Notes under the pieces: model-generated
Database searches by the model: none
Told to the model about the DNA's origin: nothing
The model's input: the letters and a program-made list of their open reading frames with translations, nothing else
Position numbers and translations under genes: made by a program
Assembly: GCF_003184905.1 (NCBI RefSeq)
Contig: NZ_QFRU01000001.1
Span: 62,001 to 126,000, forward strand
DNA: 64,000 nt
Reading direction: 5' to 3'
Origin: Bacillus sp. CGMCC 1.16541
Lineage (GTDB): Bacteria; Bacillota; Bacilli; Bacillales; Bacillaceae_H
Shown: piece by piece, positions 44,344 to 53,543 of the stretch
How the letters are laid out: each line of letters begins with the position of its first letter
Position numbering within the stretch: the stretch's first letter is position 1

Positions 44344-45186
44344 CTAAAATCGCTTCGCACCCTCATACTTATCCGCCCAATAACTGTCAACTTTGAGATT
44401 GGTAATACGCACACCTTCTGAAAGCGTTACATGAATGACATAGTCGTTCCCAATGTAGATGGCTGGATTTAAGACAGATGTTTTGAAGAAGACGATATCC
44501 CCTACTTGTAATTGATCTTTTTTGACATAACTGCCTGCTTCCCATTGATCGTTTGCGTATCTTGGAATGGTCATCCCTTTTGCTTCTTTATACACATATT
44601 GTACAAACCCTGCTGTGTCAAAACCACTCGGTGTCACTCCACCCTTGGTATACTCCGTTCCAATGTGTGTCATGCTTTCTTTTACGATGTTGCTGTCACT
44701 CGTAATCTCTAACGCATTATATCGCTTTGCACCCGTATATTTTTCTGCCCAGTAAGTGCTTGTTAAGTTGGCAACCTCAATACCACGTTGACGATGTGCA
44801 TGGATAAATTGATTATTACCTAAGTAAATACCAGTATGTGAAATCCCTTCACGATATGTATTGCTAAAGAAGACAACATCACCTACTTGCAAATTGGCTT
44901 TTGCAACCGTTTCTCCTACTTGCCACTGTTGATCGGTTGAGCGAGGTACGTACACGCCAACTTTCTCAAACACATATTGTACAAACCCTGAACAATCGAA
45001 TCCACTTACAGTTTCTCCTCCGTAAAGATAAGGAGTTCCAAGCAACACCTTCGCCTCACGACTTACTTCACTTGTATCGATTGCTGCTTCTACTTTTGTA
45101 GGCTGCATAATGGAACCTCCTTCATAAATAGGCAACATAAGCCCAAAGCCAACGACACTTGCGATTAACGTCTTATGTACATTCAT
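44344..45186 (-). CDS. Secreted two-domain NlpC/P60 protein, second domain inactive
   Basis: Protein of 280 aa with a signal peptide (about residues 1-34), an N-terminal NlpC/P60 domain with intact Cys65 (FDCSGF), His117 (SHTGIY) and His129 (FIHA), and a C-terminal domain where Cys is Thr191 (FDTAGF) and the first His is Asn (LNPAIY). Domain order and the FDTAGF/LNPAIY signatures match units 3-4 of the 542-aa protein at 29723. AAAGGAAG before ATG. Wall hydrolase of gamma-D-Glu-DAP type, with a probable binding-only second domain. Confidence 0.92.
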   Translation of the reverse strand: MNVHKTLIASVVGFGLMLPIYEGGSIMQPTKVEAAIDTSEVSREAKVLLGTPYLYGGETVSGFDCSGFVQYVFEKVGVYVPRSTDQQWQVGETVAKANLQVGDVVFFSNTYREGISHTGIYLGNNQFIHAHRQRGIEVANLTSTYWAEKYTGAKRYNALEITSDSNIVKESMTHIGTEYTKGGVTPSGFDTAGFVQYVYKEAKGMTIPRYANDQWEAGSYVKKDQLQVGDIVFFKTSVLNPAIYIGNDYVIHVTLSEGVRITNLKVDSYWADKYEGAKRF

Positions 45187-45333
45187 GTAACATCTTCCTT
45201 TCTTTCCACTTGTTGATTCGCTCCTATTCTAGCAAACTTTTTTCCGAAAACTTGTTTTCTTCTTTGTTTTTAACGTAATTGTAACGTTACATCCAACGAA
45301 AACCATTTATACACCGTCATCAATTTAGTCAAC

Positions 45334-45380
45334 AAAAAAATACGGTGAGAAATGTCACATCTCCCCACCGCATTTTTTAA
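45334..45380. terminator. Bidirectional terminator
   Basis: TACGGTGAGAAATGT paired with ACATCTCCCCACCGCA (imperfect) with A run before and T run after; it serves the SLH gene on the minus strand. Confidence 0.85.
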
Positions 45381-45423
45381 AAGGCATTCTCCAAATAAGC
45401 CTTTCTATTTAACGAAATATAGA

Positions 45424-46052
45424 CTATTTTACACCTGACACTAACGATCTTCTTACAAACGAGATAAATTGCGCATTTGTTGTATGTTGAGATGGCTTGT
45501 AGTGCGTGCTTGGTGTAGTTACTTTATTAGCTAGTAACGTCGAAATATATTCTCTTGACCATTGATCTTGCTTAATATCAGTAAACGGTAGATTTTCATT
45601 TCCTGTTAGCTCAAACGCATTTACTAAAATTTTAGCCATTTGCTCTCTTGTTAAATAGCTATTAGGGTTAAAATGACCGTTTGAACCGCTAAAGATCCCT
45701 TCGTTTACAACCGTCGCAACAATATCATATCCTGGTTGACCAGGCTTTACATCCCGTAAATTCGGGTTCGGGCGGTTTGCTGTTGAAAGGTTTAATGCTT
45801 TTACAAGAACAGTTGCCGCTTCTAATCTTGTCGTCTTGTATTCTGGTCGAAATACACCACTACTTCCATTCACTACCCCACTATAATACATCTGCATCAC
45901 ATCGGCATGTTCCCAATGTGACGTTGATAAATCTTTAAATGTGACGCTACTACTCCTACCTTCGTCGCTGGCGCTGCATGTCCTTCGTATTGTTCGTATG
46001 GTGCAAATATACATGCAATTACAAATACACACACGATCATTACTTTCTTCAA
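45424..46052 (-). pseudogene. S-layer-homology (SLH) protein with frameshift after signal peptide
   Basis: Residues of three SLH domains are clear (FKDLSTSHWEHADVMQMYYSG; NLRDVKPGQPGYDIV; FTDIKQDQWSREYIS), 203 codons ending SLVSGVK. In this frame the N-terminus is a Cys/Arg-rich nonsense-like run. In the neighbouring frame a TTG at 46052, preceded by GGGAGAGG, starts KKVMIVCVFVIACIFAPYEQ and GHAAPATKVG, a good signal peptide, which ends shortly after at TGA. A single-base indel near 45945-45970 (GTAGGAGTAGTAG) joins the two. Either a real frameshift or a sequencing error. Confidence 0.8.
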
Positions 46053-46179
46053 AAAATCCTCTCCCTTTGACTAGAAAATATTCCCATGCTATTATCTATT
46101 AAAACCGATTCATTGTTAAGACTTTTTTCCTGTCTAAATTCAAAAAACTTTGCCCATCGTTTCTGACAGGCAAAGTTTT

Positions 46180-47109
46180 TTATGAACGTGGCACTTTTAC
46201 CGGAATTAAAATGGCTTCAATTTGCTCACGATGTGGTTCGTATTGTGGTGGAAGTTTTAATTCTTCTCCTAGCTGCTCGAACGGTTCATCAACTAAAAAT
46301 CCCGGTGGATCTGTTGCGATTTCAAATAAAATTTCACCATGTTCTCTAAAGTAAATTGCATTAAAGTAGTTTCGGTCTTGAACAGGAGTCACACCATATC
46401 CACTTTCCTCCACATGAGACTTCCATGCTAACTGATTGTCATCATCTTCGGCACGCCACGCAATATGGTGAACCGTTCCAGCTCCCATTAAGCCACGTGC
46501 CCCCATCGTCTTGTCAATGTCAATGATGTTTCCAAGGTCACTTGGCGTTCGAAAACGAATAATTCCGCTTTCTTCTCCTACTCGTTCCATCCCTAACACA
46601 TGCTCAAGCATATGAGCCGTTTTTTCTGGTTGAGCTGAATAAAGCGTTGCCCCGCCAAACCCTTTAATGGCCTCGTTTGACGTAATGTCTTCGTATACCC
46701 ACTCACTTTGTTTCCCACGCTCTCGTGCGACAATCTCTACGTTTAAGCCATGTGGATCTTGAAACTGAAGTGAATCTTCACCAAATCGTTCCACTTGCTT
46801 AAACGAAACGTGATGCTCTTCGAGTCGCTTCATCCAAAATGGCAATGCCCCTACAGGTACGACAAATGTTGTAATCCCAACTTGTCCTGTTCCGATACGT
46901 CCTTGGCGAGCGTTATCCCACGGAAAAAATGTCATAATGGTTCCCGGTGTACCTATTTCATCACCAAAATATAAATGATACGTTCCTGGATCATCGAAGT
47001 TTACCGTTTTTTTAATCATGCGTAACCCTAATACTCCGGCGTAAAAGTCGATGTTTTCTTGCGGATGCCCTACTACTGCTGAAATGTGATGAATGCCTGA
47101 TGTTTTCAT
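46180..47109 (-). CDS. Glyoxalase-fold ring-cleaving dioxygenase, MhqA/MhqO type
   Basis: Protein of 309 aa made of two vicinal-oxygen-chelate halves, each with a His and Glu ligand: HHISAVVGHPQENIDFY and GLNVEIVARE; then TVHHIAWRAEDD and GEILFEIATD. The family (B. subtilis MhqA, MhqE, MhqO) handles quinones and catechol-like electrophiles. A GGGG box lies before two adjacent ATGs; I use the second. Two MhqR-like operators about 85-130 bp upstream support the assignment. It stands alone. Confidence 0.88.
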   Translation of the reverse strand: MKTSGIHHISAVVGHPQENIDFYAGVLGLRMIKKTVNFDDPGTYHLYFGDEIGTPGTIMTFFPWDNARQGRIGTGQVGITTFVVPVGALPFWMKRLEEHHVSFKQVERFGEDSLQFQDPHGLNVEIVARERGKQSEWVYEDITSNEAIKGFGGATLYSAQPEKTAHMLEHVLGMERVGEESGIIRFRTPSDLGNIIDIDKTMGARGLMGAGTVHHIAWRAEDDDNQLAWKSHVEESGYGVTPVQDRNYFNAIYFREHGEILFEIATDPPGFLVDEPFEQLGEELKLPPQYEPHREQIEAILIPVKVPRS

Positions 47110-47190
47110 CATTCATTCCCCTTTCCTTCTATTTGTTTTTTCATTATTCCCCACTATCGGTGTTTTGCGTTATATTTTTATTTAAAGTAG

Positions 47191-47236
47191 TATCAATTCG
47201 AGATATAACCATAAAGAATATCTTTAATTCGAGATA
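47191..47236 (-). promoter_or_regulatory. Two MhqR-like operator sites
   Basis: The published MhqR box is a palindrome close to TATCTCGAATTCGAGATA. Site 2 (47219-47236, TATCTTTAATTCGAGATA) matches 16 of 18 positions; site 1 (right half AATTCGAGATA at 47195-47205, left half degenerate) shares the right arm exactly. They lie in the leader of the dioxygenase gene, so quinone- or diamide-induced derepression is expected. Confidence 0.75.
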
Positions 47237-47288
47237 ATTATATAAGAAAAAAAACATATGTGTCAATACAACGCATATGTTTTTTCAT

Positions 47289-47495
47289 TTACATCGTTTT
47301 TTCCTTCATCAAAGCGGTCATTTTCTTCGAAGCAATTAATGCTCCAGCAACCCCTGTCAAAAACAGAACAATCATTAAACCAATCTCATAGAACGTTTCC
47401 AATGGAACGAAGAAAGCTATATATTTAAAAAGCTCATCCCAACAAAAAATCATCATAACCGCGGTCATTGTAAAAACAATATGGCCTCTTTTCAT
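47289..47495 (-). CDS. Two-helix membrane protein, 68 aa
   Basis: Starts MKRGHIVF; two hydrophobic helices (about residues 5-22 and 34-56, IGLMIVLFLTGVAGALIA) and a basic end KKMTALMKEKTM. AGGAGGG lies eight bases upstream. Unrecognised. It follows the signal peptidase gene and its terminator on the same strand. Confidence 0.7.
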   Translation of the reverse strand: MKRGHIVFTMTAVMMIFCWDELFKYIAFFVPLETFYEIGLMIVLFLTGVAGALIASKKMTALMKEKTM

Positions 47496-47519
47496 TTCTC
47501 GTTCCCTCCTAAAAAACAA

Positions 47520-47542
47520 AAAACCCACAGAAAATCTGGGGT
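47520..47542 (-). terminator. Terminator of the signal peptidase gene
   Basis: AACCCACAGA / TCTGGGGTT hairpin, followed on the minus strand by TTTTTTGTTTTTT. Confidence 0.75.
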
Positions 47543-47628
47543 TATTCCACAGTAGTACACCGAATAATGATAAAAGACTATGAGTTTAATATACCAGAAT
47601 TTTCTCACTTTGTCTACAAAAAAGAGTA

Positions 47629-48186
47629 TTAATTTGTACTTCTAACATCACTCATTGGAAAAAAGACAAATTCACTTTTCCCTACAATTGCTTTTTGGGA
47701 AATCAGACCCAATCCATTGCGACTATCCATACTGCGCAAGCGATTGTCACCCATAACGAAAAATTGTTCCTTTGGCACTTCAATTGGACCAAAATCACCC
47801 GTCAAGCGCATGCCTTGACTATTAGCTGTTTCTTTATATATAGATAGATATGGTTCTTTAACAAGTTCGTCATTCACAAACAACTCATCATTTTTCATCT
47901 CCACCACATCACCCGGCAATCCGATGACTCGTTTGACATAGTGAGTTTGTTGCTGTGAATCTTTGATGATGACAATTTCTTGTCGGTCAATATCTCCGAT
48001 CATAAACGCAATTTTGTTCACAAATAGTCGTTCATTATTATAAAGTGTCGGTTCCATTGATGCACCGTCCACTATATAAGGTGCAAATAAATAGTTCTTA
48101 ATTAATAGAAACAAACCGATTGAAAGCAATACTGTTTTTACCCATGAAAAGAAAGAATCCTTCTCTTGCTTCTTGGTGTTTATCAT
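47629..48186 (-). CDS. Type I signal peptidase
   Basis: Protein of 185 aa: N-terminal membrane anchor (about residues 16-36), catalytic Ser43 in DGASMEPTL and Lys85 in HYVKRVIGLPGD, and the C-terminal box FVMGDNRLRSMDSRNGLG. This is a SipS/SipT-type prokaryotic signal peptidase that removes Sec signal peptides. AAAGGAG precedes ATG. Bacillaceae carry several paralogues and the sequence does not tell which one this is. Confidence 0.93.
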   Translation of the reverse strand: MINTKKQEKDSFFSWVKTVLLSIGLFLLIKNYLFAPYIVDGASMEPTLYNNERLFVNKIAFMIGDIDRQEIVIIKDSQQQTHYVKRVIGLPGDVVEMKNDELFVNDELVKEPYLSIYKETANSQGMRLTGDFGPIEVPKEQFFVMGDNRLRSMDSRNGLGLISQKAIVGKSEFVFFPMSDVRSTN

Positions 48187-48369
48187 GTTCTCTCTCCTTT
48201 ATCACGCTAATCATCAATTGTATTTATGCCTTGAGCTTTCTTTTCATGTTTATTCGTCACTGTACTCATAAAGTCCTTTTTTTGGACAAATCATTTTATC
48301 CAAAAGTATAAATCAACCAAATTAACGAAAGCTAATCTCAACTATTCATTTTGTAAGGAGTCGGTGTCT

Positions 48370-49026
48370 ATGTTCAAAAAACAACTCATTTTCTCTCTCC
48401 TTTTCTTATTTTTAAGTAGTGGAATGAGCTATGCAGAACAACCTTTTCACTATCAATACAAACCAGACAAACTGTATCACATCCTCCAAATTAATGAAGC
48501 AGACTTTACGCAACAATGGAAAAGTGGAAAAACGATCAAAGAAATTGCTGAAGCTAGCGGTATAGAAGAACAAGCCCTTCTGCTTGCCCTTTCAAAAGAT
48601 CAGTTTAAACAGCTAAATGCTGCCTTAAAATCGAATCAAATTACATATGACTATTACTGTGATTACGCCATGTCGATGATGAAAGACGATATTTTGTCGT
48701 TCATTCACTCGAGTGCAAAAAAAGAGGAAAACACAACGAATAAACCGCTTAAAACATTAACAGGTGAAACAAAAAGCTGGAAAGGTACTGTTGAATTTGT
48801 TGAAGAAAATGGAGAAGTAAAAAGTTACACAACTGTTCAACCAATTGGGCAAACGAGCAGTGACAACATTATCTCTGTTGATACTTTACTTGGTAATAAC
48901 TTGAAAACGTATGATGTAAAAGACGTGAATGCAGTGGAAAAAGACATTACATTTGGGACAATTGAAGTGAAGTGGAAAGAAAACAATGAAAACAAAAAAG
49001 AAACGATTGTTGTAAAAGGAAGTTAA
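48370..49026 (+). CDS. Secreted protein of unknown function
   Basis: Protein of 218 aa with a signal peptide (residues 1-23, ...SGMSYAEQ). The N-terminal half has a helical stretch ADFTQQWKSGKTIKEIAEAS then GIEEQALLLAL, reminiscent of small repeats in secreted Bacillus proteins that contain GKS-x-x-EIA-x-x-x-GI. The C-terminal half is probably beta-rich (TVEFVEENGEVKSYTTVQ). AAGGAG lies nine bases before ATG; a GTG two codons earlier is possible. Function unknown. A strong terminator follows. Confidence 0.75.
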   Translation: MFKKQLIFSLLFLFLSSGMSYAEQPFHYQYKPDKLYHILQINEADFTQQWKSGKTIKEIAEASGIEEQALLLALSKDQFKQLNAALKSNQITYDYYCDYAMSMMKDDILSFIHSSAKKEENTTNKPLKTLTGETKSWKGTVEFVEENGEVKSYTTVQPIGQTSSDNIISVDTLLGNNLKTYDVKDVNAVEKDITFGTIEVKWKENNENKKETIVVKGS

Positions 49027-49037
49027 CAGCGTACAAG

Positions 49038-49090
49038 AAGCTAAGTCAAAAGGAGCAACAAGCATCCATTTGACTTAGCTTTTCTTTTTT
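49038..49090 (+). terminator. Terminator after secreted protein gene
   Basis: AAGCTAAGTCAAA / TTTGACTTAGCTT stem, 18-nt loop, then TTCTTTTTTT. Confidence 0.92.
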
Positions 49091-49165
49091 TAATGGGGAG
49101 CGTTTTGGGCTCTTCTTTTTAGGGTAATAATTCTCTTATACATCTTGCCATCCTGGAGGGGTTTT

Positions 49166-50263
49166 ATGACCAAATCAAAAGTTCAATTTTGGACGATTCA
49201 ACTTGTGTTAATCGCCCTCTTTATTTACTTATGTACAAAGATTTCATTCGTCTTTGAACCAATCGTCATTTTTTTCACAACGCTCTTTTTCCCTATTCTT
49301 GTCTCTGGATTTTTATATTTCTTATTTAGCCCGATTGTGTTTTTCTTAGAGCGAAAAAAGGTGCCAAAAACCGTTGCTATTATCGTTTTATATGCTGTAT
49401 TTGTTGGACTCATTACACTTGCTGTTGTGACACTTGGTCCTGCTCTTTCCAAAGAAACAAATGATTTTATTGATGAAATGCCTACATACGTAGCGGAAAG
49501 TCGTGAAGTATTAGATAATGTTTCTGAAACAAGAGGATTTAAGTGGATTATCGAACAAGAATACGTTTCTCTTGATAAAATTGAAGAATCATTGCTCAAT
49601 TTCTCTTCTAATTTCACTGAACGATTTACAAGCAGTGTTACCGCTATTTTTAGCGTCTTAACAAATATTACGCTTACCATTGTAACCGTGCCATTTATTT
49701 TATTTTACATGTTAAAAGACGGACATCGTTTACCCGAGCTTGCCGTTAAATTTGTTCCTGCAGCGTATCGAGAAGAAGGACTACGCATTATTGATGAAAC
49801 AACTGAAACGCTCGCAACGTACATTCAAGGTCAAATGCTCGTTGCGCTATTTGTCGGAGTGTGTGCGTCTATTGGGTATTTAATTATCGGCCTTCCGTTT
49901 GCACTTGCACTCGGATTAATTGGCGCTGTGACTAATATCATTCCATACTTAGGACCATTTATTGGCGCGGCACCAGCTGTTGTTATTGGCTTACTAGACT
50001 CCCCAACAAAAGCTATGCTCGTTGTCGGTGTCATCGTTATCGTTCAACAGTTAGAAGGAAATGTCATTTCTCCACTCATCATGGGTCGAAAGCTAAACAT
50101 TCATCCATTGACGATTATCTTACTTTTACTCGTCGCTGGAAACTTAGCTGGTATTCTAGGCATGATTTTAGCTGTACCTGTGTATGCAATGACAAAAACA
50201 ATCGTCTTAAACATCGTACGTCTCGTCAAATTACGATCGCGTCATAAATATGATGCAGTATAA
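49166..50263 (+). CDS. AI-2E family transporter-like membrane protein
   Basis: Protein of 365 aa with about seven to eight membrane helices. Family features: FEPIVIFFTTLFFPILVSGF at the N-terminus, a large cytosolic/soluble insert (about residues 95-170), IPFILFYMLKDG-like VPFILFYMLKDGHRLPEL, and the conserved loop PYLGPFIGAAPAVVIGLLDS with GNVISPLIMGRKLNIHPLTI. Members export small molecules or ions, for instance Na+/H+ antiport in some. Start at MTKSKVQF with GGAGGGG upstream. Substrate unknown. Confidence 0.88.
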   Translation: MTKSKVQFWTIQLVLIALFIYLCTKISFVFEPIVIFFTTLFFPILVSGFLYFLFSPIVFFLERKKVPKTVAIIVLYAVFVGLITLAVVTLGPALSKETNDFIDEMPTYVAESREVLDNVSETRGFKWIIEQEYVSLDKIEESLLNFSSNFTERFTSSVTAIFSVLTNITLTIVTVPFILFYMLKDGHRLPELAVKFVPAAYREEGLRIIDETTETLATYIQGQMLVALFVGVCASIGYLIIGLPFALALGLIGAVTNIIPYLGPFIGAAPAVVIGLLDSPTKAMLVVGVIVIVQQLEGNVISPLIMGRKLNIHPLTIILLLLVAGNLAGILGMILAVPVYAMTKTIVLNIVRLVKLRSRHKYDAV

Positions 50264-50272
50264 AGTAAAAGA

Positions 50273-50312
50273 AAAGCCGGCACCTCTTGCAGCAAGTGGA
50301 GGTGCCGGCTTT
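50273..50312. terminator. Bidirectional terminator between AI-2E-like gene and hrtA
   Basis: Perfect 14-bp stem AAAGCCGGCACCTC / GAGGTGCCGGCTTT, 12-nt loop. Confidence 0.9.
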
Positions 50313-50328
50313 ATCTTGAAATGATTTT

Positions 50329-51003
50329 TTACTGAGCTTTTAACTGTCCATCCATCATATAATAAACACGGTCACATAGTGGCAATACCGTTTCATCATG
50401 AGTAACCATAATCGCTGCTTTTTTTCGCTCTTTTACTTCGTTTGCAAGCAACTCAACAATGTCCCAGCTTCGCTCCGAATCAAGACTTGGAGTCGGTTCA
50501 TCGGCTAAAATGATGGAAGGATTGTTCACAAACGCACGGGCAATGGCCACTCGCTGCTTCTCTCCACCCGAAAGTTGATGAACATAATGATTTTTGCGAT
50601 GACTTAACCCCACCGCATGCAGTAATCCATCGACTTGATTCCGACTCACTTTTTTCTTCGCCATTTGAAACATCAGTGCAAGCTGCTCATGTACGTTTAA
50701 ATAAGGAACTAAATGAGATGCTTGAAACACATAGCCAAGTTCATGAAGGCGAAGCTTAGCTGCTTCTTTTTCGGTTAGCGCAGCGACGCTTTGACCATTT
50801 ATGAACATCTCACCTTCATCGAATCCTTGTAGTAAACCTGCAATCGATAAAAATGTGCTCTTTCCTGAACCAGATGGACCTAAAATGGCTACGAGCTCTC
50901 CCTTCATTGCTTGAAACGATACACTGTTTAACACCGCTATGTCTTTATCACCATCTTTAAATGTTTTCGTGACATTGTGTAACTGTAAAGGTACATTATT
51001 CAT
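50329..51003 (-). CDS. hrtA: Haem exporter ATPase HrtA
   Basis: ABC ATPase of 224 aa, MacB/LolD-like: Walker A GPSGSGKSTFL, signature HQLSGGEKQRVAIARA, Walker B SIILADEPTPSLD and H-loop VTHDET. Partner of the FtsX-like permease HrtB; the pair relieves haem toxicity in the HssRS-HrtBA system. Its ATG overlaps the hrtB stop as TAATG, with GGGGAGG upstream. Named from operon context and the clearly HssS-like kinase. Confidence 0.88.
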   Translation of the reverse strand: MNNVPLQLHNVTKTFKDGDKDIAVLNSVSFQAMKGELVAILGPSGSGKSTFLSIAGLLQGFDEGEMFINGQSVAALTEKEAAKLRLHELGYVFQASHLVPYLNVHEQLALMFQMAKKKVSRNQVDGLLHAVGLSHRKNHYVHQLSGGEKQRVAIARAFVNNPSIILADEPTPSLDSERSWDIVELLANEVKERKKAAIMVTHDETVLPLCDRVYYMMDGQLKAQ

Positions 51004-52088
51004 TATTCTGCCCTCCCCATCGCTGTTAGTGGATCTGCTTGTACAATGTTATAGCTAGAAAGCAACGAGCCAAATAATGAAACAAGCAACAACGTGCCTG
51101 ATAGCTTAAGCATCATGCGCGTATTCAATGCAAACGGAATATCTGCTGGCAAAATGCCTTGCGTCAGCTGTGTACAAATCATTGCCAAACCAATACTCAC
51201 AATTGATAACACGATGACTTGCATAAGTGTCAGAGCAATTAAAAAGCTACTTCTTGCACCCAGTGCTTTTAAAATGCCGAACTGATTTATTTTTTGAATG
51301 GTCATAATGTAGAAAAATGCACCGAGTACAAACACCGCAATGACGATTAAAAACGCCAACATCATATAAAGAGAAGTTTGTTCTGCTGAATAACCTGGAA
51401 TGTTTTGAACAACCTGATCTTTTTCAACCCACTCTCCGTCACCAATTAATACACCTAAAGCCTCTTTTACAATAGGTTCATTATCGTGAATGACAAATGC
51501 ATTGTAAAATACGTTTCCTTTTGCTGCTATCATCTCTTCCCACCCATCAAGGTTCATAAAGACAACAGGTGTGTGACTATATGTTTGTCCTTCTGTAAAG
51601 CCAACGACCGTTAACGTAACATCAGCATGCTCTTCATAAAGTGTGTCACCAATTTGAACGCCGTCTTTCTTTAATGACTGATCAACTATTACAGCGTGGG
51701 GTTCGTTTTGAGATAACGAAATACCTTCGATGACTTCAGGATGAATAAAACTATCAAACTCTATCCCCATTAGGGTGACATCTACTTTGGCGTCTTCATG
51801 TTGCAGTGATGCCATTTGAACGCCGAGCGGCTCCACAGCTGATTGCTTTGTTACCTGTTCTTTCTGCTCCTTTGTAAACGTCGAGCGGTCGAGTCGATGA
51901 CTAGCATCTTCATGCATATAGTAAGTATTAGCAGCCATTTGCTGAATGGAAGACGCATTATCACTAGACAAACCATTTGCTAGCCCATTAATGATAAAAA
52001 CGAGGAACGCAATAAAAAAGAGAATAAAGCTCACCAATACATATTTGAGTTTAAAAAAGCGCATTTCCTTAAATGCAAGAGACAACAT
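51003..52088 (-). CDS. hrtB: Haem exporter permease HrtB
   Basis: Permease of 361 aa with the FtsX/MacB layout: one N-terminal helix (about residues 16-38), an extracytoplasmic domain of about 190 residues and three C-terminal helices with FGILKALGARSSFLIALTLM, the usual cytosolic loop motif. AAGGAAGG precedes the ATG by eight bases; a TTG one codon earlier is possible. It lies 75 bp after hssS, and that gap carries the HssR box. Confidence 0.88.
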   Translation of the reverse strand: MLSLAFKEMRFFKLKYVLVSFILFFIAFLVFIINGLANGLSSDNASSIQQMAANTYYMHEDASHRLDRSTFTKEQKEQVTKQSAVEPLGVQMASLQHEDAKVDVTLMGIEFDSFIHPEVIEGISLSQNEPHAVIVDQSLKKDGVQIGDTLYEEHADVTLTVVGFTEGQTYSHTPVVFMNLDGWEEMIAAKGNVFYNAFVIHDNEPIVKEALGVLIGDGEWVEKDQVVQNIPGYSAEQTSLYMMLAFLIVIAVFVLGAFFYIMTIQKINQFGILKALGARSSFLIALTLMQVIVLSIVSIGLAMICTQLTQGILPADIPFALNTRMMLKLSGTLLLVSLFGSLLSSYNIVQADPLTAMGRAE

Positions 52089-52125
52089 CAAACATTCACC
52101 TTCCTTTTGTTCACTTCGTTTGTAA

Positions 52126-52146
52126 CTGTACGAAACGAATATGAAC
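52126..52146 (-). promoter_or_regulatory. HssR-binding direct repeat in front of hrtBA
   Basis: Minus strand reads GTTCATATT-CG-TTTCGTACA. The HssR site described for staphylococci and Bacillus anthracis is a direct repeat of GTTCATATT separated by 2 bp; the first half (52138-52146) is exact, the second degenerate. It lies in the hssS-hrtB gap, so hrtBA should have its own haem-induced promoter besides read-through from hssRS. Confidence 0.7.
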
Positions 52147-52163
52147 GGAAGATGAATAAATCG

Positions 52164-53543
52164 TTACAATTTAGGAAGGGAAACCGTAAATGTCGAACCT
52201 TCTCCTTCTACACTGCTCACATAAACCTCTCCCCCGTGTAGTTTCACAATCGTATGAACAATTGATAAACCAAGTCCTGTTCCTGCGACTTCTCGCGTTC
52301 TTGCGACATCTGCACGATAAAAACGATCGAAGATACGAGTTTGTTCATAGGCTGACAAGCCAATACCCGTGTCTTCTATCATCACTTTTACATTCTTTCC
52401 TTCATCTATCACTGAAACCACAATACTTCCATCTTCTTTATTATACTTAACTGCATTCGTCAATAAGTTATCCCATACTGCGTAAAGAAGCTGTGCATCT
52501 CCTTTTATGTCTACATCCTTCAGTGAATAACTCATCATAATATTCTTTTCACTTATCGCCCATTGATGCTGACGAATAACATCCTTCAGTTGCTGTGTCA
52601 AACAAAAGTCTGCCTTATCGACTAAATCCGTTCGCTGATCTAATGACGCAAGGAGCAGCAATTGCTTTGTCAGCAACGACAAACGATGAATTTCACGATT
52701 GACAATATCAATGTACTCTTGCTTTTCTTCGCTTGTTAATGAATTCCCTTGTAATAAGTTAATGTAGCCACGAATGGTTGACAGGGGTGATTGAATATCA
52801 TGTGAAATATTCGAGATAAATTCTTTTCGCATATCATCTAATTGCTCGAGCTTACTGGCCATTTCCGTAAAGCGATTCGCCAATGTACCAATTTCATCTT
52901 TACGTTTAATATCAAGTGAAATTAAAAAATCACCTTTCTCGAGCTGCTTCGTTGCTGATGTCAGCTTTGAAATGGGTCTTACAAGAAAATGAGTATTAAC
53001 GATCACAAAGGCGATACTAAATAAAATCGTTAACATTAACAACCAGCCGAATAAAAGGTGAATTTCATTGAAAAGTAATTTAATATTCGGTCGCATAAAA
53101 AGCGCATACGATTTGTTGTCGTATTGAAACGGAACACCAACTGTATTTTTTAACTCATTGGCGAAAAAACCGGTCACAAAAAATTCTCTCGGAAATAAAG
53201 CCATCCCATGATAAGCTTCACCATTTAGTACTTTTTGTTGAACAGAAGTCGATAATGCTTTATCTCGAAAAGAGGAACCGTAAAATGTACCTTCTCCGGT
53301 TTCATCTACAACATATAGCTGATACCCAATGGACGCGATATGTTCAAAATAACGAGCTAAATCGAGCTTCTCTTGAGATGTCAAATAATCGGTCATTTCT
53401 TTTGCAAAGGCCATATTCTTCTCATCCGTTTCAGCTTTTAACGTTCGTTGATAATACATATTTGAAAGAGCAAACGCAAGCATTGCACTCCCTAACATAA
53501 TGACAATCGTCGTTATCGTAAATTTACTATAAAGAGATTTCAT
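52164..53543 (-). CDS. hssS: Haem sensor histidine kinase HssS
   Basis: Kinase of 459 aa: two membrane helices (about residues 7-28 and 165-187) flanking an extracytoplasmic sensor, HAMP domain, HisKA box SNISHDIQSPLSTIRGY, and HATPase_c with N box NLLTNAVKYN and G boxes EDTGIGL, GTGLGLSIV. The sensor retains residues characteristic of HssS: FYGSSFRD, YHGM, FFVTGFF, NTVGVPF and ALFMRPNI. Its ATG overlaps the hssR stop (TAATG). Confidence 0.92.
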   Translation of the reverse strand: MKSLYSKFTITTIVIMLGSAMLAFALSNMYYQRTLKAETDEKNMAFAKEMTDYLTSQEKLDLARYFEHIASIGYQLYVVDETGEGTFYGSSFRDKALSTSVQQKVLNGEAYHGMALFPREFFVTGFFANELKNTVGVPFQYDNKSYALFMRPNIKLLFNEIHLLFGWLLMLTILFSIAFVIVNTHFLVRPISKLTSATKQLEKGDFLISLDIKRKDEIGTLANRFTEMASKLEQLDDMRKEFISNISHDIQSPLSTIRGYINLLQGNSLTSEEKQEYIDIVNREIHRLSLLTKQLLLLASLDQRTDLVDKADFCLTQQLKDVIRQHQWAISEKNIMMSYSLKDVDIKGDAQLLYAVWDNLLTNAVKYNKEDGSIVVSVIDEGKNVKVMIEDTGIGLSAYEQTRIFDRFYRADVARTREVAGTGLGLSIVHTIVKLHGGEVYVSSVEGEGSTFTVSLPKL

